DNA of 64,000 nt from Pseudozyma flocculosa PF-1 (GCF_000417875.1 NW_006920871.1:1129459-1193458); one strand, 5' to 3'; positions 9,593 through 22,775 are shown, counted from the first letter of the stretch. Notes: generated by a model from the letters alone, not told the origin. A program made the numbers and translations.

Positions 9593-12500
9593 TTACTCGG
9601 CCTTTTTGGACCTTTTGGTCCGCAGCTTCATCATGCCGTACACGAGGGCGTACGACGAGCAGACAAACAGGACGACGATGCCCGCGTCCCTCCAGCCGTA
9701 CCCGTACGCGTTGATGTTGACCGTCCTGAGGAAGTCGCTGCCGCGCGTGTAGCTGCACACCTGGCATTGCGACGTCGCATCCGGGTTGAGCAGGTTGGCC
9801 GCCGGGTCGCGCGCGAGGAAGCCAGACAGGTACTGCCGGCACGTCTGGTTGGCGGGAGGGTTGAAGTAGGCCAGCTCGTCGGGCTTGCAATGCACGTCGC
9901 TGTCCCACATGGTGAAGGCCATCAGGCTGCCCATGAGGTACGAGAATGGGTTGATGTAGTAGATCCAGTACCGCCAGAAGGCCGTGATCTGCGAGTAGGG
10001 CACCAGCACGCCGCAGAACGACACCATAACTCCGATAAAGAGCGGGTTGACCAGCGAGGCGAAGACGGGGTTCGGTGCGTACGCCGCGATCATCTGGCCG
10101 ATGCCGGTGTAGAGCTGAGCAGGGACGATGGTCAGGATTCGAGGCGGGGAAGCGTCAGCAGGGTCATCCTCACTCGCGTCCGATGGCCGCCGCCGAGACT
10201 CACCATCTCGTAGAAGATCATGACAAAGACGACCGAGGCGGCCGACTTGGACGCCGTCGGGAACCCGACCGTGTAGTAGTAGCAGAAGAAGTAGAAGAGG
10301 CCGCAGATGATGAGGTAGGGGATCTCCGAGACGATGAGGGCCGTCACAAAGGGCCCCCAGTGGTACATCTTGCCCTTCTTTTCGCGCTGCTCGTAAATCG
10401 ACCGGCGCTCGATGAAGAGGGGCTGCAGCTGCGCAATGACGCCTGGCGCCACAAAGATGAAGTTGAAGATGGCAAACAGCTTGAGCTGCTGGTCGCCCAC
10501 GCCGTCTCCCAGCTGGTAGAACGAAAAGCCGACAAACAGCGCGCTGAAGATGTGCAGCGCAACCTTGTTGTTGAGGTAGTCGGTGTTGCGGTAGAGCGAG
10601 ATGTTCATGCGCCTAGTCACGACCTTGGTCTGCTCCCAGTACGACGTGGCGAACTCGTAGCCGTCCTCGGTGTAGCCCGGCGGCTTGGCGGCCGCCTCTG
10701 CGATCATCTCGTCGATCCGCGCCGACACCCGGGCGTGCTCCTCGGAGGCGAGCCAGACCTGGTTCCAGTCCTTGCCCTGCGACGCCTCGCCCGACACGAC
10801 GTCAATCATGTACTCTGCCGGGTTGACGCCTTCGGGGCACGGCGCGCCGTTGCGGCCAAAGTAGTCCTTGATCGTCGCCGCATTGTCGCCGATGTCGCCA
10901 AAGTAGACCGTCTTGCCGCCCCGCGCCAGCAGCAGCAGCGAGTCGAACTGGGCGAACAGCTGCGCCGAGGGCTGGTGGATCGTCACCAGCACCGCCTGCC
11001 CGACGTCGGCCAGCTTGCGCAGGAAGCGCACCGTGTTGTAGCTCGCCTGCCCGTCGAGGCCGCTGGTGGGCTCATCGAGGAAGATGAGGATCGATGGCTT
11101 GGCGACGAGCTCGACGCCGATCGTGACGCGCTTGCGCTGCTCGACGTTGAGGCCGGAGCCGACACGGCCGATCAGGGTGTGCTCGAGGTCGTGCAGCTCG
11201 AGGAGGTCGATGATGGTGTCGACGTAGCGCAGCTTCTCTGCACGCGGCACGTCGCGGGGCTGGCGGAGGATGGCCGAGAACTCGAGCGCCTCGCGAACCG
11301 TGGCGTAAGCCTCGTGCACGTCGAGCTGCTCGCAGTAACCTGCGGAGCGCTGGAACGAGACGCTCAGCGGGCGGCCGTCGACGAGGATCGAGCCCTGGAT
11401 GGTGCCGTCAGTCTTGCGCTGCGCCAGCACGTCGAGTAGCGTCGTCTTGCCTGTGGTTGGCGTGCCAGCGGAGCCAGGAAGGTGTGGAAGAGCACGGCAG
11501 GGTCAGCCTCTGCTCTCGTATCGGCGGGCACTTCACCACCGCCGCCCGTCTTGGACTCACCGGCTCCCGAGGACCCCATGAGAGCGCCGAGCATGCCTGG
11601 CTTGACGTAGCCCTGGACGTTGTCGAGGAGGATGCGGTCGCCGCCAGGCGTCTTGACCGTGTAGGTGAGGTTCTTCCAGGTGAAGATCGAGGTGTTGCGG
11701 TTGAGCTGGCTGGAGAGGTCGTTGTCGGCAGCCGCGCCGCCCTCGGTGGCAGCGCCGCTGGTCGCGGCGGCGGCGTCCTTTTCGGCCGTGGTCATGGCGG
11801 CCTCGGGGTCCTGGTTGAGCTTGAGGCGCTGGTGGACAAGGTGCTGCCGCTCGCGGGGCACGAGCAGCTTGCGGCCGCCGTCGCCCGCCAACTGCCACCT
11901 GCAGGTAAAGAAGACAGTGATGGCGACGAGGAAGACCCACCAGGCCCAGACGATGCCAAAGTTGCGCCAGAGGTGGCCGTCGGCGTACGCGAGCGAGTGC
12001 AGGTACTGCTCGCCCGTGAGCGAGGTGTTGCCGCGGGGAGCACCGCCGATGCCGGCACACGAGGCGAAGCGGCGGTCCTCGTAGCCGGGACCCGAGGGGA
12101 CGATGTTGTGGCCGACGCACTCGATCACCTTGCCGCGGAACTCGTTGGCCATGATCGACTCGAAGGCGTACGCCAGCGGATCGATCCAGTAGAGCCACAC
12201 GAACCAGTGCTTCATGTCCGGCTTGTGGATCATGTAGCCTGCGGTGCGGGGGGCAGCAGCGTAGGGGAGGACGGTGTCAGAGTCGGCGGAAGCGATCGGC
12301 GAGCGGGCAAGGTCCCTCGGTCGATGTGCATTGCCGCTAGTCGAGCGGCAGCGCGCTCGATTCCGCGCGATGTGGCGTCGCGGCGTCGCATCGCAGGCAC
12401 TCACCGGTGTACATGATGAGGACCGTCATGGCGAGGCCCGAGATCTTGGCGGCCGCCTGGAAGTCGCTGAAGCCGGCGCCGATGGCCCGGAACAGGGCCG

Positions 12501-14418
12501 TGATGCACATGGTGATGGAGAAGACGACGGCGTAGAAGGTGAAAAAGGCGCCCGCCGACGACTCGAGGCCGACCATGAAGTAGAGGATGATGCCAAAGTG
12601 CGTTATGGTGAACAGGATGATGGGGATGTCGGCGGCGATCTGGGCGATGCACAGCGCCGACGGGTGGAAGAGGGCAAACGCGCGGTGCTTGGCCATGACC
12701 GGGCGTCCGGTGAACGAGTCGGTCACCTCGGACATGGCCGTCATGCTGTTGTAGAGGACGGCGAAGAAGAGCGCGCCGCCTGATCGATGCAAGGCGAGGC
12801 GCGGATAAGGACAGGGTCGAGGGTCGAGGGTTAGTGGGATGTCTCAGTACGGCTCCGGCGGCGACCGAGGCCACTCACCCTTGAGGAAGAGGCCGGCGCT
12901 GGTGTCGGGAGCGTTGTAAAAGAGCGATCCGATGACGAGGGCCTGGAGGAGCGCGGCGGCCTGCTTGATGATGAGCGTGGACTTGTCACCCCAGAGGATC
13001 TGGTACTGCCTGACGACGCACGCCATCACCTGCGAGGTCCACGGCGTGGTGAGCGGAGAGTGGGCGGGCAGGCTGCTGTCCCTCTCCTCGGTGCGGACCT
13101 GGACGGTGCGCTGGGTGTTTTCCTGCGCCTCCTGCGACAACGGGTAGCTGTACTCGCTTCGCATGGCGGCGGCGATGTGGCTCTGCTCGTAGGCGTCGCG
13201 GATCTGGGCGGGTGTGCGCGGGAAGCGATTCTCGAAGCCGGGGATGATCTTGCGCTCGGTGGGGACGCAGACGCCCGTAAGAAAGTCGGCCTTGTTGGCC
13301 GCAGGGTCGCAAAAGAAGCCGAGGGAGTTCATAAAGGGCACCGCCTCTTCGCGCGGGCCGTAGAACATCTCGACGCCGCCGTCGAGGACGAGGACCTTGT
13401 CGAACTGCTCGAAGATGCCGTTGCCCGCCTGGTAGAGGGTGACGATGGTCGAGAGGCCGAGGACGTCGGTCATGGCGCGGATCGCCTTGGTCCACTCGAG
13501 CGCGGTGCTGGCATCGAGGCCGCGCGTCGAGTTGTCCCAGCAGTAGACGCTGGCCCTGGCGGCCATGCACTCGATGATCGACACGCGCTTCCGCTCGCCT
13601 CCCGAGACGCCGCGGACGTACTCGTTGCCGACCTTGGTCTGCTCGGTATGCGAGATGCCTAGGGCGTCGAGGTAGAAGGACTTCTCCATCTCGGCCGCCT
13701 CTTGGGCCGTTTGGCATCCGTGCGGCAGTTTTGCGGCCACCTTGAGCCGGGTGGCAAAGTCCATCGTCTGGCCGACGGTGAGCGAGGGGAAAAAGACCTC
13801 CTCCTCGGTGTTCATCATGATGATGCCCCGGTGCTCCTGCGCCTGCTGGTGGTCGAGGCTGCCAAAGTGGACGTCGCCCTCGATCTGGCCGTAGCCGTTG
13901 CGCCGATTGGAGAGCATGCTGAGCAGCGTCGTGCAGCCCGAGTCGGGTCGGCCGAGGACGAGGAGCATCTCGCCGGGCTTGACGCAGCCGTGGACGCGGT
14001 CGAGGATGACCTGCGAGGCCGCCGGCTTTGCGCCGCCGGCCGGCTTAGAGAGGAAGCCGGGCTTGAACTGGGAGAGGAAGGTCTCGTTGTAGAGGATGCC
14101 GGTGTTGGAGCCCCGGACGGTGAGGTTGTCGAAGGTGACGCCGAGCCTGCGGACCATGGATGCGCCGTCCTGGTAGCGGTCGCGCAGCTCCTCGAGCTGC
14201 TGAGTCTTGCGCCACTTGCCCTGCTTCTCGCTGTTGGCGGTGGCCTTTTCGCTAGTAGCGTGATGTCCGTGGACGCTGGAAGGTGTGGTGTTGGTGGCGA
14301 GCTCGTGGTCTCTGATCTGGCCGGGGAGCGACTGGGAGGTCGAGTTGGTGGGGGTGCGGGCGAGCTCCTCGCGGCCGTCGCCATGGTCGGCGCGCGGGTC
14401 TGGAATGTTGCCTGACAT
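9593..14418 (-). CDS. full-size PDR/ABC-G multidrug efflux transporter
   Basis: Predicted exons 14418..12879, 12779..12405, 12238..11561, 11450..10204 and 10114..9593 (1,453 aa; family usually ~1,450-1,550). All junctions keep phase; introns are 99, 166, 110 and 89 nt. Architecture is NBD-TMD-NBD-TMD. The first NBD has the degenerate fungal PDR motifs GRPDSGCTT (~155), [10 protein letters not shown] (~268) and a WDN Walker B. The second NBD has canonical GSSGAGKTT (~865; intron 3 splits its Gly codon), LNVEQRKRV in place of LSGGQ, and [10 protein letters not shown]. This asymmetry is the hallmark of Pdr5/Cdr1-type plasma-membrane pumps, which export azoles, steroids and other hydrophobic toxins. 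Extracellular loop cysteines and the final [10 protein letters not shown] transmembrane region are present. The start at 14418 is the first ATG before a family-like N-terminus; the frame upstream is Pro/Ser-rich leader. Confidence 0.93.
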
Positions 14419-17155
14419 GGCGAGGTCGGCGGTCGGGAGCGGAAGCGGAAGCGAGAGCGGAGGTGCCTCTGTCGATGCCGTCGCGCAGGGTGCAGAAGGG
14501 GTGGTGTTGGGAGAGGGGGGTGGGTGCAGGAGGGGAGGGAATGGGGAGGACGGAGTCCGCACAGATGCTCTTGCTGTCTGGCAGTGGACTGGAACGTTGG
14601 TGGTGAAGTGAGGAAAGACGAATGGATGGGTTCGAGGAGCGAGACGGGCGCTGCGTTGTGTATATAAGAACGGCTTGGGCGGGCTTCCAGCCCCGGATGG
14701 CGTGGCGCTGAGCTGGGCCAGTGGCTGTCAACATCAAGCTTGACGGGAAGAGTCTGTACGGCAGCAGTACGTGAGGCAAGGGCGACCGGTGAAGCCGGGG
14801 CTGCCATCCGAACGGAGGAGGGTGGGCGCGGGGCCGGCGTCCGGAAGCGCATTGCCGTGGTGACAGGACGTGCAGCATGGAAGCGTGGTGCCGGTGCGGC
14901 TTCCGAACGCCCTGCTGCCTAGCTCGCATCCGCGGACGTGAGGCGGAAGGCTGTTGCTGCCGTTGCGAGGGGCTGCTGTAGCTACGGTGGGCCCCTACCG
15001 TACGTTGGCCGTGCATGCGAAGGTGTTGTGTGCGTCGCCTGTTTGCGTCGTGGGAGGAATGATGGACCAGCGGGCGCGCGGGCGGGGACGAGGTCAGAGG
15101 GAAAGAGGTTGGAATGGGAGGAGGAAGGAGCGGCGCCGACAATGATGAGCCAACGTAATGGACCAAAGGGGGCTGAAGGCAGCAAGCAGACCTGCCCCGA
15201 GGTCGGTGCGCGGGCCGGACCTCTGCCTGCCAACCCATCTTCTTCCTGGCCCGCCAGCAACAGCTCGCCAGCCAGCCATGTCGATGGGGCTGGCGCTCCG
15301 CACGGCCTAGCCTACCTGCCTACCTACCTAAGGCCAGCGTCTGGCTGTCGGGCCTCGGCCCGCGCCGTCAAGCGTGCTGCACTGCACACCTGCGCGTCGA
15401 AACGTACCGCCTACCGTTTCCCAGCGCTACCTGCTATGGCCGTACCGGTGGCATGGCCAGCCCATCCCGAACAGCGCCACAGGGCTGCAGACGTAGTGCA
15501 GCACCCCTTAGCCTCTCCTCTGCCATGCTGCTCGCTGTACGTACTTACCCGCAGCGCGGTTTCCCGGCCTGTGTGCAGAGCGGCAGGGCCGGCCGGATTC
15601 GCCGGCACGCTGATGGCCGCCAGAGGGGTGTGAATCCGGCAGCGGGACGAAAGCAGCAGCGCCGTCATTGTCTGCCGTCGACCAACGATGGTCACAGATA
15701 TGTAGGAATGCGCGTTGGCCGAGATCCTCGTCCCCCTCCCTGGCCTATCGAACCCCACCAAGGGAGCTGCGGAGACGTTGTCGCTCGTCGCGCCAACCGC
15801 TGCCGAGATTGCGCCAGACAAAGCCGAGTTCGGCCCAGGGATCCGTAGCAGTGGTGGCAGCTGGTGTGGGTGCCCAGCCTGCTCGTTGGTAGCGGACGAG
15901 GTGTGGTAGGCAGATGCTGTGTTGGCTGCTGAAACGGCGACTCTGACCGCGATACGACACGGACGGGCCCAAAACAAGCATCGAGAAGAAAGGGGAGAAG
16001 CCAGCAGCAGAGAACCACGGCTAGGCTCGCCCGCCTGCCTTGGCCTGCCCCAGGCTACCTTGCCTGCTCTCCTGCCCGCCTTGGGTCCGTTCGCCTCGGC
16101 CCGCCCGTTCCGACACGAGGCGAGGCGAGGCCAAAGTGGGGCCGCATCAGCCTAGCCGGCCTGCCGGCCTTGCCTTAGCCTCTGCGTCTGCCTCGGCGCA
16201 AAACCTCCGAAGCGGCGTCCAGGGGTCCCCCTGCCGGCGGGCCGGGGGCAGAGTCAAATCCCGAGTTCCGAGCATTGGAGCAAGAACGCCGTCTGCATCG
16301 GGCCACGTTGAAATCGGCATTGCCGAGGCCCTGGCAGGCAGATCGGCTTTGATCCGGCACGACTTCCGAGGCCCCATCCTACCGCCTCGACCAGCTTGGC
16401 TTCACCACCATTCGAGCGGGCCGAGCAGGGTCAAGCAGTCTCTTTCTGTCGAGCATCTCAAAGCTGTTTCAATGCGCAAGCCAGCATCGCCGCGCACACG
16501 GCACCGGTCGTACGAGCAGCCATCGAGTCAGAGGCCGGGTGCGACTTCATCTCGCCACGACCGGCCGCGCTAAACGCAGCCCGGCGATCAGCACCTACGC
16601 AGCCTCTTCAGCCCCATCCGGCGCAGACGAGGTCCTCGCTCGGTCGCTTTTCGGCAAGGGTTCCCACAGCTCAAGGACAGCACGGTATGGTGATGCCAAG
16701 ACTTTGATTCGATGCACAGTCAAGCAAGTTTCATCCAACCTCGGGTCGTATGTAGCTAGAGTCGTAGAGGGCCGACCGGAAGGCAGGTCGGCAGGTCGGC
16801 AGCATCGGCGGCGTTGTGGCGGCGAATACGTAGCAGCTCGGAAGCAAGTCATGCAGGCCATGGCCCATAAGCAGGAGAAGGCGAAAAGCGGAAGTTTACC
16901 GGGACGAAGGATGAAGACTGAGAATGCCGAAGGGAGCAGAGGAGAGACGCTAGAAGAAGAAAGAGAAGGAAAGGCGCTCGTCGGCGTGCCAAGGTCCGGA
17001 AACTCTAACGTTTCTTGTCCTGTCGGCCTCGCCGGTCCCGCCGGATATGGAGCTTGTCTGTGGAAGGCCGCAGGTCGCGTGATGTGTCGCCCGCTCTTCT
17101 GTACCCCTTCCGTTACCTGGTCGAGTCAGCCGGCGCGGCGAGCCTGCCGCTCCGC
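14419..17155. other. 2.7-kb intergenic region
   Basis: Lies between the ABC transporter start and the lipase stop, both on minus. Apart from the TATA-like element and a short CCTA/CCTG run near 15313-15330 I see no repeats or coding signal. Open frames here are short, overlap on both strands and lack domain motifs. Confidence 0.45.
14656..14668 (-). promoter_or_regulatory. TATA-like element upstream of ABC transporter
   Basis: TTATATAC on the minus strand in otherwise GC-rich DNA, about 245 nt upstream of the proposed ATG at 14418. Position and orientation fit a core promoter with a long leader. No transcript data. Confidence 0.4.
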
Positions 17156-18529
17156 CTAGTGCTGCTCGACGCCGGTGACGTTGAGCGTCTTGCAGTGGCT
17201 AAAGTCGCGCGGCTTGCGGTTGGCAAAGAGGTCCTCGAGGAAGGCAAACCAGCGCGGCGAGCCGGCGTGGATGATGGGCGCGTGGAGCACGTTCTTGTAA
17301 AAGACAAACTGGATGGGCGACTTGTTGTCAAACTTCTTGCAGTGCGCATCGAACGTCTCGTGGTTGATCGTCGGCCAGACGGCCTCGTCCATGTCGCCCT
17401 GGAGCACCAGCAGCGGCTTGGTGAGCCGGGCGCGTCCCTCGGACTTGATGAGCTTGGCCCACTGCAGCGCCTCGCGCGCCGTAGGCCACGTGTAGTCCTT
17501 CCAGAGCGAGTCGACCTTGATCGAGCCAAAGAACATGGTGGCGGCGGGGAAGCATCCGCCGGCTAGGTACAGGTCGAGGTACTTTTTGCCCAGGTCCGTC
17601 AGGTACCGGTCGCGGCTGAGGGTGGGGAAGATGCGTCGGATCGACTCAAAGACGTTGATCGTGTAGAAGACGCTGCCCTGCTGCTCGACCAGGGCGCGCG
17701 ACTCGGTCGTGGCCAGGGTGCGCGCGTTGATCTCGCGCGGGTTCATCGAGGGGGCGAGCGAGACGCCGCCCAGGAAGCCGTCCGACGTCTTGAGCCCGCT
17801 CTGGTACTCGGTGGTGCTCCAGGCCGTCATGCCGCCCTCGCTGTGGCCGACGACGGCCCACTTGTCGATGTTGAGCTCGGGGATGGCCGACTTGGCGGCG
17901 GCGACGGCGTTGGTCACGTCGTAGGCGTGCGTGACGGCCTCGACGTAGTTGAACTGGGTGTCGCTGCCCTGGCCGGCGTAGTCGGGCGCGACGACGTTAT
18001 AGCCCTGCGCCACGAGCTGGAAGACGGCGCGCCAGCCGTAGTAGAGCTGCGCCTGGTCGCTGGGCGCGCACTCGCGCGTGATGCCCGAGGTGCCGTGGGC
18101 CCACGCGACGGTCTTGTTGGACTTGACATATGGCGCCAGGACGAAGCCGGTGGCGGGGACGTGCTTGTTCTGGTAGTCGACCGAGACGTAGTTGATCCTC
18201 CACAGCGTCGAACCCTCGGGCAGCTGGCCAAACTTGGCCTCCTTTGGCCCGCCCGTCACCTTTTCGATGCGCAGGATGGTACCCGGCTTTGAGTCGGCCA
18301 GCGAGGGCGTCGAGGGCGTCTGGTAGAACTCGGCGGTGAAGACGTCGTCGACGAGGGTCGTGTTCCGGAAGCTCTTGACAAAGGCCTGGTAGCTCGACGT
18401 GATGTTGGCGAGGCTATTGGCGCTGCTGGCGTCGTCGCGCTCCAGAACGACGGGGCCGGCGCTGGTGGTGCCTGCCAGGAGGGCGACGGCCAGGCAGGCA
18501 AACGTGGATGAGAGGCGGGCAAAGAGCAT
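17156..18529 (-). CDS. secreted lipase-like alpha/beta hydrolase
   Basis: Intronless, 457 aa from the ATG at 18529 (the frame extends further but is leader sequence). Residues 1-~23 form a signal peptide ending in a small-residue cleavage region (TTSA-GPV). The alpha/beta-hydrolase nucleophile elbow is GHSEGG with Ser at ~230. The likely acid is one of the aspartates in LQGDMDEAVW (~379/381), and the likely His is in NVLHAPI (~416). The N-terminal PGTILRIEKV...WRINYVSVDYQNKHVPATGFVLAPY stretch and overall length fit the fungal secretory lipase family (LIP type, related to CAL-A). Several N-x-S/T glycosylation sites are present. It probably hydrolyses extracellular acylglycerols or esters; the exact substrate is uncertain. 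Confidence 0.85.
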   Translation of the reverse strand: MLFARLSSTFACLAVALLAGTTSAGPVVLERDDASSANSLANITSSYQAFVKSFRNTTLVDDVFTAEFYQTPSTPSLADSKPGTILRIEKVTGGPKEAKFGQLPEGSTLWRINYVSVDYQNKHVPATGFVLAPYVKSNKTVAWAHGTSGITRECAPSDQAQLYYGWRAVFQLVAQGYNVVAPDYAGQGSDTQFNYVEAVTHAYDVTNAVAAAKSAIPELNIDKWAVVGHSEGGMTAWSTTEYQSGLKTSDGFLGGVSLAPSMNPREINARTLATTESRALVEQQGSVFYTINVFESIRRIFPTLSRDRYLTDLGKKYLDLYLAGGCFPAATMFFGSIKVDSLWKDYTWPTAREALQWAKLIKSEGRARLTKPLLVLQGDMDEAVWPTINHETFDAHCKKFDNKSPIQFVFYKNVLHAPIIHAGSPRWFAFLEDLFANRKPRDFSHCKTLNVTGVEQH

Positions 18530-21500
18530 CTTGGGCGTCGTCGGTGGGCGGGGGAGGGCGAGGTGGGGAGCAGGTGGACCGTTCAGGAAAGGGCAGAGGA
18601 TGACCGGATCGGGCGAGAGATGGAGGCAGCTCGAGAGGTAGGGGCCGGGCTGGGTGGTGACCTTCGAGGTGGTGATGAGGGACAGGCTGCGATGCGGCAG
18701 TGACCGACGATGATTTATAGATGACCGACGGCCAACAAGAGAGGGCCAATGGCATACGGCGTGCGTGCAGGCTGGTGCTTGTGCCATGCGCTTTGAAGCG
18801 AGCGGCCACGCGGAGAGGAGGTAGCCTTGGCCAAACAGGCTAGCTACCGGTAGGATAGGCTTGTCGGGCAGAGCGACTCGGGCCACCTGGGTTGACCGAC
18901 GTCTTCGTCGCCGTCGCTGTCGCCGCCGCCGCCGCCGCCGCGGGGGCTGCTAGGCGGTCAGCAGATGGGAAGCAAACCTGGATCAGACCGGTGCCGAGGC
19001 GGCGGCAGACGCGCGCAACGGCGGCAAGGTGGGGCGGCAGGTCTTGCAGCGGTAGGCCTGCGTCTGGTGTCGAGGGCATTGTACGACCGACAGGGCGGTG
19101 CCACAGAGCGAGCGGTAGGGCGGTACAGAGGGCGTTCGTTTGTGGATGCGAGCGACGGTCCTGCAAGAGTCGAGGAGGCCGACAAGGTTCGGTGCAAAGG
19201 CTGCAGCGCGTTGCCGGTGCGGCGCACTGCCGTGCGCGCCTGGCCGCGCCGCGCCGCGCACTAGGTTTGGGTGCAGCCTTCTCTAGCAACATGTGTGTAG
19301 CTACGACAGCTTGCAGCAGCAGCAGCAGCAGCATCAGCCAGACCCATGCGGGCCGTGGGGAAGGCTGGGCGGTAATACGGGGCCATGTGGTGTCCGGGGC
19401 GGAAGGAGACAAGGCATGCCAGACCAGCCGGCCTCGAGCAAGGCAGGCAGGGGACGAGGTTGGACGGGCCGTGGGGAGCGGCTGATGTGCGGCGACTGCG
19501 GCGACTGTGGGCGCCGAGAAAAGGAAGTCGAGGCCGCCTAGGCTAGTCGAGGAGGAGGGGGGGCCGGGCGTTGCATTGGTCGCGCTGCATGGCCGGACAG
19601 GTACAGATCGACGGTACGTAGGGCGGCTCGACCATGGACGAGCGCGCAACGAGGATGCATCAAGGCCTGAGCAGACGAGGACGGGGGACGGGATCAGAAG
19701 GGCCCAAGAGCAAGCAGCAGGTCAAGGCGGCAGGCGGCAGCAGAGGGCTGCACGGCTGCGGCCAATTAACTGCATGCATCCGACTTTTGGCCGCCTTTCC
19801 GCCCCACATTTGCAGCGCGCCTTTGCTTCTCTTTGATTGCCGCAGGGCCAATTCAACGTTGGAAGCTTCGCTCGCTTTGGTCGCTTCGCCTGCCCACACC
19901 TCGACCTCGGCCGTTGCATCCCCCCACGCCGTCGCCGCTGTCCAAGACGACGTACGACAAAACGAGGCACGGGGACCGCAAACGAAGCCCCCGGCCTGAG
20001 CTGGCGCATGGCTTCGCCTGGCACCACCGCAGCCGCCGCCGCCGCCGCCTCTCGTCTCGTCTCGTCCTCGTGTAGGTACCGTGCAGGTACCGCAACGAGG
20101 TGCTGCCGCCCTGCTTGCCGCCGTACCTGCTTTGATCAGCTCGGCTCAGCATCTCCCTCGCTTCCCTCCCATCAGCCTGCCCATCGACGGCGTCGAGGAC
20201 TCGAGGAGCGTCTTGCAACAAAAACGTCACAGATCTCGACGTCGGGGATAAGGCACCATGGAAGTCGCGGCAGCCACGATAGCTCCCGCCCGCTCTGTCG
20301 ACCCACTGAGCAGAGCGCAGCGTCGCGCACTCTCTCTTCCAGCTTATCGCCCAGAATAGCAGCCCTGCCTGGACCCCGCTTCGACGCCGGGCCGAAGAAG
20401 CGGTACACACCCACGTACACGCCTTGTCTTGCGGCGTTGCGTCCGATTCGATGCCCGGTGGACCGTACCTCGGCGTCGCTGCTAGGCGCAGCAGGTGGGT
20501 GGGTATCGATGCGAATACAGATCTGCCTCTCGTCTGTCCACGGAAGTAAGATCATCGACAGACCGCGTACGTGTGCGGGGTATGGAAAGGGGCTGCCAAG
20601 TTGGTGGTAGTTACAGTAGTGGGCGGGCGGCAACTGACTCAGGAGGCGAGCAACAGCGCAGCGCAGGGGCCTTGGGATCGTTCGGCAGCTTTGTGCCGCG
20701 GCCATCCATTCTTTCGACGCCTTAGACCGCCGCCCACCGACTACGGCGGTTGCACCCGTCACCGTCTCCTCGTCTGCGTCTGCGGCGGACAGTAGTGGTA
20801 CGTTCGGGCGGGCGGACGGGCGGGCGAGCGGGCTTTCAAGGTGTGGTCCGTGGATGGCCCGAGCGGTACAAGTGAGGGTGCGGCCGTGCGGGGCTCCAGA
20901 TTAGATCCGTTCCAATCCATCGACGGAGATACGCATCCGACTCGTCTCGTCAGTCGTTGTGCCGCCGACGCCGGGCCGCTTCGTCCTCCTGACCTAGCCT
21001 GCCTGATTGTTGGACAAGGAGAGCAAAGAGGTGGGGTGCCACCGCCGCCGCCGCCGCCGCCGCTGCTGCCAATGCCGTTGCCCGGTCGGCCTTGTATCGT
21101 ACGGTCTCGACACTTCTATCGCACGACCGAACCGATACGTACCGAGATATCCCCTCGACGACCGGTCCTTGCTCCCCGCGCAGCACGGGTATTCCTCCTC
21201 CCCGCTCTGGTGGTCGCCGCAAGCGATCGAGCCACAGTACCGTCGGATCGGACTGGATTAGATCACATGGTCGATCTGCAGCGGCAACATGGTCAGAGTA
21301 CGGGGGTGATTGCGGGGTAGTCGGTGCGATTGCGGGGGATCAGAATGAGGCCGAGGCGGGTGACACTCCCGTCCCGGTGAAAAGGCATCAGACAGGTCTC
21401 CGGTGTGTCACTCGCGATCCAGCCAAAGCAGACGGGGCTTTGCTGCCGTGATTCCCGCGCGCCCCTCTGCTCGAGGCCCAGGCTCGAGGGACGCCTGCGC

Positions 21501-21643
21501 AGCCTTTTAGGGCCGGACACCAGCAAGGCGAACGAGGTGCCACAATCCTCGTCCTACTACAACCACCGACACACCGCCCGCTGCATCCGGTCTCACCAGC
21601 GGGTCGTCTCTTGCCAACGCCTGCTCACCGGAGGCGGCATCCA
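18530..21643. other. 3.1-kb intergenic region with triplet microsatellites
   Basis: No gene recognised. It holds a (CCG)n run at about 18920-18941, a (GCA)n run at about 19313-19334 and another (CCG)n run at about 21042-21064. Many frames are open on both strands, but their products are Arg/Ala/Pro-rich and lack motifs. Confidence 0.45.
18714..18719 (-). promoter_or_regulatory. TATAAA box upstream of the lipase gene
   Basis: A perfect TATAAA on the minus strand, about 185 nt upstream of the ATG at 18529, in GC-rich surroundings where the match is unlikely by chance. It suggests an inducible promoter, which would suit a secreted hydrolase. Confidence 0.5.
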
Positions 21644-22775
21644 CTAGGCGTTGAAAAGAAGGACGAGAGCGATACCGACGAGGCAAGTGGCGACGAGGCC
21701 CACGGCGACGTACACCTTGACGCCCATGGCACCTCCACCGAGCTCGTCAAACGACACTTGCTCCCTCGCAATGTCGCGCGACATCTCGATGTAGTCGACC
21801 AGGCCCACTGCAAGCGTGAACAGCGAGAGGACGAGGAAGAGAACCGCAAAGAGCGGCGACGTCACCGCCCGGCTCGATCGCGGCGTGTCGGCCGTCGCAT
21901 CGACGTGGGCGGCGTCGACCAGGGTGGGCACAGGTTCGAACGAGGCGGGCGAGGACGACGAGGGCGGCAGCCGGACTTGCAGATACAACGATCCGGACAG
22001 GATGAAGAGGAGGATCGATAGGCGCAGCCATGTGAGGAACGTCCGTTCTCTTGCTGGTGTTCGGATAGCGGCAGGGGGTGCAGGGAGATTCGAAAGCGAG
22101 GTCAGTCGCAAGGCGGCGAGCAGAGAGGAGGCATCCGAGCATATGTGCAAGCTTCGTGCGAGCTGTTGAGGAGCCAGGGACTAGACAGCCTCTTTGCCGC
22201 CTCGCCTACCCACCACAAAAGTCTCGGGCGGTATCGGCGCTGGTCAGGGGTGCCCGGGTGCTCTCCTTGATCCGCCGCCACAGAGGGTTGCGGTTTGGCG
22301 TGGGCGCTGATGGAGCAGCAGCGTCCGCTTGACCATCGCTCTGGTCGTGTACTAGAGCGGCTTCTGTGTCGTGGCGCTGCAGCTGTGATGGCCCATGGTT
22401 GTTCTCGTCCGACTCGGCCGGTGGCTGGCCGGGCCAATCGTGGTAGAGCGAAAGGCGGCTGCCGTCTCTCCGTATGCTTCTCCTTCTCCGCGGATCCCCT
22501 CGAGCAGTGACCGATGCTGGTGGTGTGGTCGCAGATCTATGCAATGGCTGCGTCGAGGTGGATGCGACCGAGTCGGGGCCGGCGCTGGGTTCGGGCAGGG
22601 TGGGGCTGCGAACCTGGGTCGAACTGAGAGGAGACGGGGAGCCTGAGCGGGAGCGAGGAGAAAGGACGCGAGGATGTGCGTTGGGTATGTGCAGGTTGCG
22701 GCGAGGCGATGAGGGCGATGGCTGCGATGTCCGTATGGTGGCAGTGCTGAAGGCGCTGGCGTTTGGGGACGTCAT
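21644..22775 (-). CDS. DUF202-domain membrane protein
   Basis: Predicted CDS: 22775..22214 joined to 22053..21644 (323 aa); intron of 160 nt, GTGGGT donor, CAG acceptor, phase conserved. Exon 1 encodes a ~185-residue Ser/Pro-rich cytosolic N-terminus. The splice then reconstructs ARDFCARERTFLTWLRLS, the DUF202 hallmark (compare ARDHLANERTFLAWLR in relatives). Three hydrophobic segments follow: LSILLFILSGSLYL, LFAVLFLVLSLFTLAVGLV and VYVAVGLVATCLVGIALVLLF. DUF202 proteins are small membrane proteins of unclear role; the same domain is the membrane module of vacuolar VTC proteins. The start at 22775 is the first ATG in a frame that is otherwise open upstream without ATG, so a further 5' exon is possible. 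Confidence 0.75.

Noticed and set aside
12337..14562. ABC transporter as two or more separate or truncated genes
   Set aside because: Phase-consistent introns with GTGAGT donors and CAG acceptors join all pieces into one full-length PDR protein, including a Walker A motif split by an intron.
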